A stretch of DNA of 64,000 nt from Candidatus Sulfurimonas baltica (GTDB lineage: Bacteria > Campylobacterota > Campylobacteria > Campylobacterales > Sulfurimonadaceae). The notes below the pieces were generated by a model that saw only the letters and a list, made by a program, of their open reading frames with translations, was not told the origin of the DNA and made no database searches. The stretch lies in assembly GCF_015265455.1 (NCBI RefSeq), contig NZ_CP054492.1, positions 1,426,001-1,490,000 on the forward strand, written 5' to 3'. Below are positions 46,597-56,023 of this stretch, piece after piece; within the stretch, counting starts at the first letter, position 1, and the number at the start of each line of letters is the position of its first letter. The translations under genes were made by a program, and so were the position numbers.

Positions 46597-47466
46597 TTAC
46601 TCTTGATTCAGGGGAATGTAAATTAACACATCTGTAAAAGTGTTTCTAAGTAGATAAGAAGCAGTAGAACTAAGAAATGAACCTACAATGTCAGATCCAC
46701 TAGAACCAAGAACAATAAGATCACTTTGTTTATTTTGAACATACTCAAGTAAACTCTTATTAATAGATGAAAAACTTTTAATCATATCTATATGCCTAAT
46801 ACCTACATCTTGTTTAAAGATATCTGCATATGACCGACCTAAGAAGTCTGGGTACTCTTCTTCATTATTTGACTTGAGTGTATAAAATTCCATTGTAAAA
46901 TCATCTAAACTTTTATAAGCATGTATAAGTATAATAGGAGAAGATTTAAATGCTATTTGTGTGAATAGAACACTTTTTTTAGAAGAACTCGAGAAGTCTG
47001 TTGGTGCTAAAATATTTTTGTAAGCTCCTTGAAAACTATTTTTAATTACTAAAATAGGACGCCCGCTTTCTTCTGCAATTTTTTGTACAGTAGACCCAAG
47101 ATAGTAGTCCTCAATTTTTGCTTTTGAATGTGAACCAAGAATAATCAAATCAGCATGAATTTTTTCGGCCATATGCATAACTTGTTCGGAAGCATCCCCT
47201 ATAGTGATATTAACAATATATTCAACAGATTTAGACTCATTTAGTGCATTTATTTTATGGACTATCTTCTTTTTGATAGCATCTTTGTCAATTTTCTTTC
47301 CTAAATATTGGGAGGTTATTTCTATATCCATTAGTGGTATATCAATCGTATGAATGAAGTGTAGTTGTGCATTTGTTTCTTTTGCAGTAAACATCGCTCT
47401 TTTCATAACTTCATCATCTAAAATAGACATGTTGATTGCAGCAAGTATAATATGTAACTTCCTCAT
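46597..47466 (-). CDS. Tandem universal stress protein (UspA family), 289 aa
   Basis: Two Usp domains: residues 1-140 with the ATP-binding-type motif LIILGSHSKAKIEDYYLGSTVQKI, and 145-289 with ILAPTDFSSSSKKS and LIVLGSSGSD. Double-Usp proteins bind adenine nucleotides and support survival under stress. Cytoplasmic. First gene of an operon with the PsiE-like protein. Confidence 0.88.
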   Translation of the reverse strand: MRKLHIILAAINMSILDDEVMKRAMFTAKETNAQLHFIHTIDIPLMDIEITSQYLGKKIDKDAIKKKIVHKINALNESKSVEYIVNITIGDASEQVMHMAEKIHADLIILGSHSKAKIEDYYLGSTVQKIAEESGRPILVIKNSFQGAYKNILAPTDFSSSSKKSVLFTQIAFKSSPIILIHAYKSLDDFTMEFYTLKSNNEEEYPDFLGRSYADIFKQDVGIRHIDMIKSFSSINKSLLEYVQNKQSDLIVLGSSGSDIVGSFLSSTASYLLRNTFTDVLIYIPLNQE

Positions 47467-47527
47467 AATTTCTCCTCTAGTTAGTAATTACTTTAACTAT
47501 TTTAACATGTTTTGTATAATTCCATAA

Positions 47528-47590
47528 CTAAGGTTTTAAAACTTCTGGAATATGGATAGTCTCATCTTTGTTTTGATTATTTTCCATGAT
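47528..47590 (-). pseudogene. serS: Second serS 3'-end relic (about 20 codons)
   Basis: Read leftward it encodes IMENNQNKDETIHIPEVLKP then a stop, matching the C-terminal AIMENNQ ... IPEVLKPY of seryl-tRNA synthetase and the larger fragment at 30648-32219. Nothing further upstream matches. It is followed by a copy of the interspersed repeat at 47626. Confidence 0.75.
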
Positions 47591-47625
47591 TGGAATGTCC
47601 TTTACAAACTAGACATTTACTTAAA

Positions 47626-47710
47626 CTGTACCTTTTGGAGTATGTTCAAAAATTCAACTCTATTTGGAGCAATCTTTCCGTTGCTAAAAATTGTTCTAGA
47701 TATAAGAGTT
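47626..47710 (+). repeat. Interspersed stem-loop repeat, copy d
   Basis: TGTACCTTTTGGAGTATG ... ATTTGGAGCAATC ... ATTGTTCTAGATATAAGAG, about 85 bp, in the 3' region between convergent sequences. Confidence 0.75.
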
Positions 47711-47748
47711 TTAATTAACATCTATGCTCGTGAATAACTCCTATATTT

Positions 47749-50361
47749 TTAAGCATCTTCATATTGATTACGCAGAGCTAAAAACTCATCTAAATCTTCA
47801 AAAAATAAATTGATTAGATTTGGGTCAAAATGTTTTCCACTCTCTTGTTTAAAAAGATTTAAAATATCTTTTAATTCCCAAGCTTTTTTATATACTCTGT
47901 CATGTCCAAGAGCATCAAATACATCTGCAACCGCAGTTATCCTTCCAAAAATAGGTATATCTTCACCTTCTAAAGAGTTTGGATAACCAGTTCCATTCCA
48001 TTTTTCATGGTGTGTTCTAGCAACTAAAGCAGAAGCTTGAAGGATTTGTCTGTTTGAATGTTTAAGCATTTCGTAACCAATACTTGAATGAGTTTTCATA
48101 GTTTCAAATTCTTCAAATGTTAATTTGCCAGGTTTGTTTAAAATGCTATCAGGTATACCAACTTTACCTATATCATGCATTGGGCTTGCTTGTTTTAGAA
48201 GAAGTGCATCTTCTTCACTAAGTCCTGCTAATTTTGCTAAAAGATAGGAATATTCTGCAACTCTTTTTACATGCTGTCCTGTCTCTTTACTTCTTGTCTC
48301 ACCAATGGCACCCATAGTCATAACTACTTCTCTTTGTGTATTGGTTATCTCTTCATTTAGAGTGATTATTTCTGTTATATCATACATGATTTGAAGAACT
48401 TCAACTATATTACCTTTTAAGTCAATAATTGGATAGAATAGATTATTAACCACAAATTCTTGTTTATCTTTTGTGACATTTGTCATAATCTCTTGAACGA
48501 TTTGTTTACTTTGAAGTTTCTCTCTTATTTTTGCACATTTTTGAGTTTCTCTATGCTTTTCATGTCTTAATTCTTCACAATTTTTACCGATAAGCTTTTC
48601 TAATGAATATCCGCTAAGTTCACAAAATCTTTCATTAGCATACTTAATAATATTATTTGTATCTGTTTTCAAGATTGCTGTTGTTGTATTAATTGCATCT
48701 TCATATTGAGCTGTATAATTTAAATTATCTTCCAAGCTTTTATTGGTAGTGTCTAGTTCATTTTTAAGTATATGCTTATACTCTTCAAGCTCAGTCACAT
48801 CATTTCTAATACCTATGTATTCTTTAAAAGAGCCATCTTTATTATAGATAGGAGTAATTTCAGATAAAACATAATAAGGACTTCCATCTTTACGTCTATT
48901 TTTTACAAGACCTTTCCAGCTTTTCCCACTTTGTATAGTCTCCCACATATCTTTAAAAACTTCACTACTAACATCCTGATGTCTTACAATATTATGTGGC
49001 TTACCTATAAGCTCTTCTTTAGTATACCCAGAAATGATTTCAAAGTTTTTATTGACATCTTTGATAATCCCTTTTTTATCAGCAACTGAAAAAATAGATG
49101 CTTCATCTACTGCATGTCGAAACTGTTCTAAGTAATTAATAGTTCCATCAAGCTCTTCGCTTGTTTTTGAGATTAATGTTGTTAAAGCTTTGAGTGTTAT
49201 ATCTTTAGCATTTGAAGTTTTTGAAGTTTTAGGTGCTGTTAATTTTTTTTGATTATTTTGTCCTTCATTTAGAATGACATAGGTCGTTGTTATATTTAAA
49301 AGATTATTTGAACAACTTTTGGCATCATGAAAAAATTCTCCATAAGTAACAAAGCCTGAAGTAGGAGCTAAATTATTTATGATTTCGACCTCTTCATCCA
49401 AAAATGTTCCAAGCATAGAACGTCTTGCACTACAGCTATAAATATAGATTGCTTCGTTTTTGTATTGCATTTCATTAAGTAATTTTTGTTTGTTGTATTG
49501 GTTGATAAAATCAACATTAGCATAACCAAACTTCACCATCTGCCCACAATACATAGCTCCCCTAAAAGTAAGAGAGCCGTCTTCATGTGCAATAATGGGT
49601 GCTCTTCCTACGTCTGTGCCATTGTCTTGAAAAATTAGAGGAAACTCAGTTCCATGAACTAAAATATTTTCAACAACATCTTCTCCTAAATAGTGACTAT
49701 ATATATCTATTACTCTTTTGTTGTCTATCTCATAAACTCTATTACCTTCACATTTAGTAATAGTAAGTTCTTTACCAATTGTTTGCCAATTAAAAAGGAA
49801 TTTAGTTTGTACTTCTAAAACATCTGAATCTACAGCAGCAAAAACAACATTACAATCATTACATGTATGTGAAAAAATCTCACACTTTTCAAACTTAAAG
49901 TCATCTCCAGCATTTCCACCAGCGATTACAATATTTGGATATTCTTGAGTTATTTTTTTTAGTAAACTCTCTGAATCAAATAAAAAAGTATTTGCGTATA
50001 ATAAAAGAAGTTTTGTTCTATCTGTAATAAGGTCTTTTGAAAGTCTTTCTATGATTTCATTGTTGCTTAAAGAGCAGTAACTCATTGATTTTGTACTAGA
50101 TGATTCAAATACAGAAAATGAGATTGACATACCACTATCATTAATAGAACCATCAGCAATAGTTCCAGCAGTTGAAGTTACAATAAGTGAAGCATTTGGA
50201 AGTATTGATAAAAGTTCTTCTCTGAGTGAATAAACACTGTTTACATCTGTATTGGAATAAAATATCTGAATGAGTACAGAGTTTGTATTTGGAATGGAGT
50301 TTGTTCCTATGAATTTTTTAAGAGAATGAAAATCTATATAATTATAGTTCAGTAAAGTCAT
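47749..50361 (-). CDS. FIST-PAS-PAS-HD-GYP cyclic-di-GMP phosphodiesterase, 870 aa
   Basis: The N-terminal about 380 residues form FIST and FIST-C sensory domains (LIVTSTAGTIADGSI, FRGAMYCGQMVKFGY, YIYSCSARRSMLGTF). Two PAS domains follow (about 410-530, ISGYTKEELIGKPHNI; about 550-660, LSGYSLEKLIGKN). The C-terminal HD-GYP domain has SPMHDIGKVGIPDS, HHEKWNGTGYP and GRITAVADVFDAL, complete. FIST is proposed to sense small ligands such as amino acids. Cytoplasmic, single gene, with no receiver domain. Confidence 0.9.
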   Translation of the reverse strand: MTLLNYNYIDFHSLKKFIGTNSIPNTNSVLIQIFYSNTDVNSVYSLREELLSILPNASLIVTSTAGTIADGSINDSGMSISFSVFESSSTKSMSYCSLSNNEIIERLSKDLITDRTKLLLLYANTFLFDSESLLKKITQEYPNIVIAGGNAGDDFKFEKCEIFSHTCNDCNVVFAAVDSDVLEVQTKFLFNWQTIGKELTITKCEGNRVYEIDNKRVIDIYSHYLGEDVVENILVHGTEFPLIFQDNGTDVGRAPIIAHEDGSLTFRGAMYCGQMVKFGYANVDFINQYNKQKLLNEMQYKNEAIYIYSCSARRSMLGTFLDEEVEIINNLAPTSGFVTYGEFFHDAKSCSNNLLNITTTYVILNEGQNNQKKLTAPKTSKTSNAKDITLKALTTLISKTSEELDGTINYLEQFRHAVDEASIFSVADKKGIIKDVNKNFEIISGYTKEELIGKPHNIVRHQDVSSEVFKDMWETIQSGKSWKGLVKNRRKDGSPYYVLSEITPIYNKDGSFKEYIGIRNDVTELEEYKHILKNELDTTNKSLEDNLNYTAQYEDAINTTTAILKTDTNNIIKYANERFCELSGYSLEKLIGKNCEELRHEKHRETQKCAKIREKLQSKQIVQEIMTNVTKDKQEFVVNNLFYPIIDLKGNIVEVLQIMYDITEIITLNEEITNTQREVVMTMGAIGETRSKETGQHVKRVAEYSYLLAKLAGLSEEDALLLKQASPMHDIGKVGIPDSILNKPGKLTFEEFETMKTHSSIGYEMLKHSNRQILQASALVARTHHEKWNGTGYPNSLEGEDIPIFGRITAVADVFDALGHDRVYKKAWELKDILNLFKQESGKHFDPNLINLFFEDLDEFLALRNQYEDA

Positions 50362-50708
50362 GTTTATCCATTAGTTTAAAATAAAATATTTAGTATATAT
50401 GTTTATTATTAAATTAAGATTTATTTTAACTATTTATGTAGGATTAACATTAATTACTGAAGTTTTTGATACTAAAGGTTTTATACAGTGTCTAGTAACA
50501 GCAACGTTGTTACATTAATAGTAGGTTTTGGAGTATGTTCCAAAATTCAACTCTATTTTGAACAATAATCCTGTGACTAAAGATTGCTCCAAAATCTAGT
50601 GATTTTTGATTTTTTAATGCCCCTAAAATCACGATAACTATCAAGCTTAATTAATAAACTTAATATGCTATACTTACTTTTAATTACAGATACAAGGTTA
50701 ATTGAATA
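50362..50708. other. Intergenic region between divergent signalling genes
   Basis: About 350 bp with no gene. It holds repeat copy e, a small palindrome GTAACA-(7)-TGTTAC near 50493, and promoter-like AT-rich tracts for both neighbours. Confidence 0.45.
50521..50599 (+). repeat. Interspersed stem-loop repeat, copy e
   Basis: GTAGGTTTTGGAGTATG ... CTCTATTTTGAACAATAATC ... ATTGCTCCAAAATCTAG, the most diverged in its right end. Confidence 0.7.
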
Positions 50709-52376
50709 ATGATTTCAAAAGAAAATATAAAAACGAATATATTATTAACAATATTATTAACAATAGCTATGCCAATCATCTTAGGAAAGTTTTTACATAG
50801 TTATTTCCATATGGTGATTATAAGTATTCCTCTTCATTCTGCTATTGAAGCATCAGGTGGTGTCATAGCTATTGTTATTGCAATGATTTTTTATATAAAA
50901 TACTCTAAAAATCTTGTTATTACTCACTTTAACTATTCAACAATAGCACTTTTAGCAATGGGGATTATAGACATATTCCATGCTTCTGTTATGCCTGGTA
51001 AAATGTTTGTATGGTTACACTCTACGGCTGTGTTCTTTGGTGGTATTTTTTTTATGAGTGTTTGGCTAAAAGAGATACACGTATCAAAAAAAGTATATTC
51101 CTTAATTCCTATTATATTTATAATTTTTCCTATTTTATTTTCATTACTCTCAATTTATTTTTCTCACCTAGTTCCAGATATGTTAAATGCAGACAAAACA
51201 TTTAGTACGACTGCAAATGTTTTAAATATTATTGGAGGATTGGGATTTTTTATTGCATCATTAAAGTTTGTACTTAACTATATAAAAACTCAAAATACTG
51301 ATGAAATATTATTTGCTGGACACACTATGTTATTTGGTATTGCAGGTGTACTTTTTGTATCGTCAGTAGTATGGGATATGCAATGGTGGTTATGGCATGT
51401 ATTAAGACTGTCTGCCTATATAATTGCATTTTATTTTTTATATAGTGAATATCGTAATGAGATTAAAGAAGTAGAACAAACAAACGAAGATCTCGAAATG
51501 GCAAATGAAAAAATAGTTGAATTCCTTGATATTGTCGATAAAAATGTTATTACATCAACTACTGATTTAGAAGGAAATATTTTAAGCGTAAGTCAGGCAT
51601 TTTGTGATATTAGTGGCTATTCAAAAGATGAATTGATAGGTATGAACCATAATATTGTTAGACATCCTGACCAATCAATTAAAATATATAATGTTTTATG
51701 GAAAACTATTAACAGTGGTAAGGTGTGGAATGGTGAATTACTCAACAGAAAAAAAGATGGCTCTGGCTATTGGGTAGCTGCTACTGTCACACCCCAATTT
51801 GATAGTGATGGAACGCTACACTGTTTTACTGCAGTTAGGCAGGATATTACAGATAAAAAAAATATAGAAATTTTATCTATAACTGATTCATTAACTAATC
51901 TTTATAATAGAAGGTATTTCAATACAACAATTGAAAAAGAGATATCAAGAGCAAAACGTGATGGAAAATACTTAGGCTTTTTGATGATGGACATCGACCA
52001 CTTCAAACTTTATAACGACACATACGGTCATCAAAAAGGAGATATAGTTCTTCAAGAAATAGGAAAAGTATTAACTGAATATACTCAAAGAGCAAGTGAT
52101 TTTTCATTTAGATTAGGTGGAGAAGAATTTGGAATTTTATTCTCAGGATTAAATGAATCAGATTCACTAGAGTTTGCTCAAAATGTATTAAAAGCTATAG
52201 AAGATTTAAAAATAGAGCACAAAAGAAATACAGCAAGTAAATATGTAACAGCATCAGCAGGACTCATAATAAGAAAAAATGAAATTTTACTAAACTGTGA
52301 AGAAACATATCTTTTAGCAGACAAATTACTTTATAAAGCTAAAGAGAAAGGTAGGAATAGAGTTGAATTAATATAG
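50709..52376 (+). CDS. MASE3-like membrane sensor, PAS, diguanylate cyclase, 555 aa
   Basis: Seven or eight membrane segments in residues 1-260 with LLAMGIIDIFHASVMPG, like the MASE3 sensory module. A PAS domain (about 270-390, QAFCDISGYSKDELIGMNHNIV) and a GGDEF domain (about 395-555, DSLTNLYNRRYF, MDIDHFKLYNDTYGH, RLGGEEF) follow. GGEEF is catalytically competent, and RASD a few residues upstream is a probable inhibitory I-site. It synthesises cyclic di-GMP in response to a membrane-sensed cue. Confidence 0.88.
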   Translation: MISKENIKTNILLTILLTIAMPIILGKFLHSYFHMVIISIPLHSAIEASGGVIAIVIAMIFYIKYSKNLVITHFNYSTIALLAMGIIDIFHASVMPGKMFVWLHSTAVFFGGIFFMSVWLKEIHVSKKVYSLIPIIFIIFPILFSLLSIYFSHLVPDMLNADKTFSTTANVLNIIGGLGFFIASLKFVLNYIKTQNTDEILFAGHTMLFGIAGVLFVSSVVWDMQWWLWHVLRLSAYIIAFYFLYSEYRNEIKEVEQTNEDLEMANEKIVEFLDIVDKNVITSTTDLEGNILSVSQAFCDISGYSKDELIGMNHNIVRHPDQSIKIYNVLWKTINSGKVWNGELLNRKKDGSGYWVAATVTPQFDSDGTLHCFTAVRQDITDKKNIEILSITDSLTNLYNRRYFNTTIEKEISRAKRDGKYLGFLMMDIDHFKLYNDTYGHQKGDIVLQEIGKVLTEYTQRASDFSFRLGGEEFGILFSGLNESDSLEFAQNVLKAIEDLKIEHKRNTASKYVTASAGLIIRKNEILLNCEETYLLADKLLYKAKEKGRNRVELI

Positions 52377-52436
52377 TTGATAGTATTACACAATATTATG
52401 CTCTACAACCTGTACCTTTTGGTACAAGCCCTTACC

Positions 52437-52736
52437 TTAAGAAGCTAAAGGCTTGATGCGTTCTAACTCTTCGGCCTCAATTTTTTTTGAGCGATATATA
52501 TCCCAGCGTGTTTGAAGGTTTAACCAAAAATCTTCACTTACCCCAAAATATTTTGCAAGTCTTAGAGCTGTACTAGGAGTAACCCCACGTTTCATATTTA
52601 CTATTTCATTAATACGTTGGTAAGGAACATGTATCGCATCAGCAAGCATACGTTGTGTGAGGTTCATAGGTTCTAAAAACTCTTCTAAAAGCATTTCACC
52701 TGGATGTGTTGGTTCTCTATGAGTTGGAATACGCAT
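52437..52736 (-). CDS. higA: HigA-family antitoxin, 99 aa
   Basis: XRE-type helix-turn-helix (NLTQRMLADAIHVPYQRINEIVN) with the HigA/VapI start HPGEMLLEEFLEPM and the C-terminal DFWLNLQTRWDIY. It binds its own promoter and neutralises HigB. It lies 12 bases downstream of the toxin gene, in the toxin-first order typical of higBA. Confidence 0.92.
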   Translation of the reverse strand: MRIPTHREPTHPGEMLLEEFLEPMNLTQRMLADAIHVPYQRINEIVNMKRGVTPSTALRLAKYFGVSEDFWLNLQTRWDIYRSKKIEAEELERIKPLAS

Positions 52737-52748
52737 CTTTTCTCCTTT

Positions 52749-53042
52749 TTAATGATAATCTATTATTTCAACTTTGTCTGGACCACTGACAGTCCACATA
52801 AAACAGATTCGGTATTGTTGGTTAATGCGTATACTGCATTGGCCATTTCTGTCACCACTTAGTTTCTCTAAGTGATTCCCAGGAGGAACTTTTAGTTCAT
52901 CTAGTATTATTACAGAATCAAGTTGATCGAGTTTTCTCGCAGCTATCTTCCATAGTTTATTTGGCAATCGTTTCATTGCCTGTTTACTGGTAACACCGTT
53001 AAATATATTTTCTGTTACTACATCTTTAAAAGAAACAATCAT
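52749..53042 (-). CDS. higB: HigB-family toxin (RelE superfamily), 97 aa
   Basis: The fold of ribosome-dependent mRNA interferases: AMKRLPNKLWKIAARKLDQL near the start, LKVPPGNHLEKLSGDRNGQCSIRINQQYRICF in the centre and VEIIDYH at the end, with the catalytic-type Arg/His residues in place. Cleaves mRNA on the ribosome when freed from HigA. The operon probably helps stabilise the mobile region next to the resolvase gene. Confidence 0.92.
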   Translation of the reverse strand: MIVSFKDVVTENIFNGVTSKQAMKRLPNKLWKIAARKLDQLDSVIILDELKVPPGNHLEKLSGDRNGQCSIRINQQYRICFMWTVSGPDKVEIIDYH

Positions 53043-53109
53043 ATGACATTATATCATAATATCACGGATGTCATGCTATATGCATCTAAAATTATTAAAA
53101 GGATGAACT

Positions 53110-53673
53110 ATGAACGTAGGTTATGCAAGAGTTTCAACTTCTAGCCAAAATCTTGAGAATCAAATTGATCAACTTAAAGATGCTGGCTGTGTAAAGATTT
53201 TCTCTGAAAAAAAATCTGGTAAAAATAAAGCTGATCGTCAGCAGTTCAATATCATGATGGATTTCGTTCGAGAGGGAGATATACTTTTTATTACAAAGCT
53301 TGATAGATTAGCAAGGTCTGTAATAGACCTTCAAAATATTGCTAAGTCTTTAGAAGATAAAAATGTAGATCTAAAGGTCATTCAACAAAACATTGATACT
53401 ACAACACCAGCAGGTAGATTATTATTTACAATGTTAGGTGCTATTGCAGAGTTTGAAAGAGATCTTATTAACGAGCGAGTGAGAGAAGGAATTGAAGCTG
53501 CAAAGAAAAAAGGCGTTCAATTTGGAAGAAAAGCTATTCTAAATAGTAAAGAGAAAAATGTCATATATAAGGAACACGAAAAAGGAAAGTCTGTGGCATG
53601 GCTGTCAAAATTCTTCCATGTTGCTCGTAATACGATCTATAGAGCTATTAAAGATGTAGCTAAAAAGAAGTAG
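53110..53673 (+). CDS. Serine recombinase (resolvase/invertase family), 187 aa
   Basis: Catalytic serine S9 in GYARVSTSSQNL, FITKLDRLARS and RDLINERVREGIEAAKKKG mark the resolvase catalytic domain and hinge helix, and KSVAWLSKFFHVARNTIYRAI is the C-terminal helix-turn-helix. Full length for the TnpR/Pin group. Ribosome site AAAAGGATG precedes the ATG. Its 3' end is duplicated at 37148. No cognate transposase or res site was identified. Confidence 0.9.
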   Translation: MNVGYARVSTSSQNLENQIDQLKDAGCVKIFSEKKSGKNKADRQQFNIMMDFVREGDILFITKLDRLARSVIDLQNIAKSLEDKNVDLKVIQQNIDTTTPAGRLLFTMLGAIAEFERDLINERVREGIEAAKKKGVQFGRKAILNSKEKNVIYKEHEKGKSVAWLSKFFHVARNTIYRAIKDVAKKK

Positions 53674-53689
53674 TCAGTTTGACTACTTC
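53667..53689. terminator. Hairpin overlapping the resolvase stop codon
   Basis: GAAGTAGTCA-(3)-TGACTACTTC, a perfect 10-bp stem including the TAG stop, with no U-tract. Repeated at 37253-37275. Confidence 0.45.
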
Positions 53690-53693
53690 ATAA

Positions 53694-53762
53694 TGTTCAA
53701 AAATCCAACTCTATTTGGAACAATCTTTCTGTTACTAAAAATTGTTCCAAATATAAGAGGTT
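53694..53762 (+). repeat. Interspersed stem-loop repeat, copy f
   Basis: TGTTCAAAAATCCAACTC to ATAAGAGGTT. This copy has a perfect 13-bp stem TATTTGGAACAAT / ATTGTTCCAAATA with a loop of about 16 bases. Confidence 0.8.
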
Positions 53763-53845
53763 GTGAAGCTATTTATCACTTTAAAATTTCAATACTCATG
53801 AGGACAGCCTAAAGAATATTATCAAAATTCTTCATTGCAGTGTAG

Positions 53846-55825
53846 TTATACTCGTTCTATTCTCGTTGCACTATGATTGTAATCGGGTTGTAAAGACTCA
53901 CGGTCAAGTAAATCGTTAGTCAAGTAATTTACATCGCGGTTACTAATAGGAATAAAGAGAGTTTTTTCTCTTATAGTATCAGTAATAAGAGCTTTAGTAG
54001 TTAGCTCACCTCGACGCGAGATAACTTTTATGGCATCGCCATTTTTTATGTTTAGTATCTCGGCATCTTCGGGATTGATTTCACAAAAATTCAACTCTTT
54101 ATATTTCAGTAATGTTTTTGGCAGATTTGTCTTGGTTCCGCTATGCCACTGGTCTCTTGTTCTGCCTGTTAAAAGTATAAACGGGAACTCCAAATTTGTT
54201 TTTTCACTTAAGAGTTTATTCTCTACGAAAAACAGATTTCCTTTTTTGTCAGGTGTCAGAAATGTCTTTATATCTTTCCCCCAGATAAATGGTTGTGCTG
54301 CGAGTTTATCATAAGATATTTCGCTCATATCCATATAATTATTGAGTTTTGTCATCTCTTGGTATTCTTGAAATATCTCTTTAGTATTTGCATAGTCAAA
54401 CTCTTTTTCGTAGCCCAATCCACATGCCAAGAGTTTAAATATTTCCCAGTCAGGTTTGCATTCTATAGACGTACGGGTTAATTTTTCCTGTTTTGTAATA
54501 GTTCTATCAAGGTTGGTTTGAGTTCCCTCTTTCTCTCCCCATGGAGCAGCCGGAAGTAAAACATGCGCGAATTTAGAAGTTTCAGAGTTACTATATGCAT
54601 TTATCTCAACAACCATAGGGATATTTTGTATTAATTCCTCAACTCTGTTTCTATTTGGAAGATGATAAACCGGGTCTGTGTGGCAGATGATTAAAACATC
54701 TAAGTTTGCTTCTAGCATCTGGGTTGCAGTAAGTCCTGGCTTGTTGTCTATTTTGTCAGTTTTCCAAAATTTAGAAACTTTTTTAATACTTTTTTTGTCA
54801 AAACCTAAATGAACTGCTAGCATAGTTGAAAGCCCTCCTACTTCTCTTCCACCCATAGCATTTGGCTGACCAGTAAGACTCAGAGGACCGTTCCCGTCTT
54901 TGAATATATTTCCCGTTAAGAGGTGTGTATTTATAAGTGCCAAGTTTTTATCTACTCCTTGAACAGATTGGTTTAAGCCCATAGTCCAGGCTGTTATAAT
55001 ATTTTCACTACTTGTATAGAGTTCAAAAAAATCTTCAAACTGCTCGTGCGTCAAACCTGTTCTTTTTAGCATTTTAGTTACAGGAACTCTTTTGAATTTA
55101 TTTTTTAATAGCTCAAAATTATTTATGTGATTATCTACAAACTCTTTATTATATAGCTCATCATCTATTAATCTTTTTGAAATTAGATTAAAAAAGTCAA
55201 TGTCACTTCCTACCTTTATAGGCAAATATATATCAGCAACTTTTGCAGTATCAGTATAGCGTGGGTCAATAACTACAATTTTTAGGCCTCCCTTTTTTGC
55301 CTTTTTAATTTGGTTATGAAAGACAACATGTGCTTCTGCTGTGTTAGCACCTGCTAGTATAAGTAGGTCTGATTTAAAAATATCATTCATCCTCACAGGC
55401 ACAAAGTCAGCACCTATAGATTTCTTATAAGCCAAAACTGCACTTGACATACAAGTACGGCTGTTAGTATCTACATTATTTGTACCGATGAACCCTTTTC
55501 CAAGTTTATTTGCTATGTAGTAATCTTCAGTAAGAAGTTGCCCTGATAGATAAAAGCCTATTTTATCTTTTGGAGTCTCTTTAATTTTATTTGCAATTAT
55601 GTCTATTGACTTTTCCCATGATGAAACTTTATATTCATCATTTATATTATCTCTTATATGTGGTCTTAGAAGTCTTGTAGAAGTATCTATACTTATAAGT
55701 TCAGAGATTCCTTTAGAGCAGAGACTACCTTCATTAATAGGATAAGTAACATCACCTATAAGCTTATCTTTATCAAATTCTAAACCACAACCAACCCCAC
55801 AATAACCACAAACTGATTTAATCAT
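53846..55825 (-). CDS. nasA: Assimilatory nitrate reductase catalytic subunit, 659 aa
   Basis: A molybdopterin oxidoreductase with an N-terminal [4Fe-4S] site C6-x2-C9-x3-C13-x22-C36 (CGYCGVGCGLEF), a Mo-coordinating cysteine (C125 in NSRTCMSSA), and molybdopterin-binding stretches ILAGANTAEAHVVFH and LTGQPNAMGGREVGG. The C-terminal molydop-binding domain has LTGRTRDQWHSGTKT. It reduces nitrate to nitrite in the cytoplasm. No Tat signal, consistent with the assimilatory type. It is slightly shorter than NasA proteins with extra Fe-S or FAD domains. Divergent from the PP2C-kinase gene and clustered with narK, cysG and nirA. Confidence 0.9.
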   Translation of the reverse strand: MIKSVCGYCGVGCGLEFDKDKLIGDVTYPINEGSLCSKGISELISIDTSTRLLRPHIRDNINDEYKVSSWEKSIDIIANKIKETPKDKIGFYLSGQLLTEDYYIANKLGKGFIGTNNVDTNSRTCMSSAVLAYKKSIGADFVPVRMNDIFKSDLLILAGANTAEAHVVFHNQIKKAKKGGLKIVVIDPRYTDTAKVADIYLPIKVGSDIDFFNLISKRLIDDELYNKEFVDNHINNFELLKNKFKRVPVTKMLKRTGLTHEQFEDFFELYTSSENIITAWTMGLNQSVQGVDKNLALINTHLLTGNIFKDGNGPLSLTGQPNAMGGREVGGLSTMLAVHLGFDKKSIKKVSKFWKTDKIDNKPGLTATQMLEANLDVLIICHTDPVYHLPNRNRVEELIQNIPMVVEINAYSNSETSKFAHVLLPAAPWGEKEGTQTNLDRTITKQEKLTRTSIECKPDWEIFKLLACGLGYEKEFDYANTKEIFQEYQEMTKLNNYMDMSEISYDKLAAQPFIWGKDIKTFLTPDKKGNLFFVENKLLSEKTNLEFPFILLTGRTRDQWHSGTKTNLPKTLLKYKELNFCEINPEDAEILNIKNGDAIKVISRRGELTTKALITDTIREKTLFIPISNRDVNYLTNDLLDRESLQPDYNHSATRIERV

Positions 55826-55866
55826 TTAAGACTCCACATATATTATAAAAGTATTATATCTTATGT

Positions 55867-55901
55867 TTTAATGTAAAGTTAAGATTGTATTGTATAAATA
55901 T
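55867..55901. promoter_or_regulatory. Shared regulatory block, copy 1 (nasA / PP2C-kinase)
   Basis: TTTAATGTAAAGTTAAG followed by ATTGTATAAATAT. The same arrangement precedes narK at 57762. It contains an imperfect inverted repeat TATTG ... CAATA (to 55910). The position between divergent genes suits a common nitrogen or nitrate regulator. Confidence 0.5.
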
Positions 55902-56023
55902 GAATCAATATATAGTTTAATAATAAAAATAGTTAAGATATAATTTTTCATTAGAAAATATAGGATGTAATATTAAGACATAATATAAATTTTTAAAATA
56001 ATGTTTTACGGATATATTTACAA

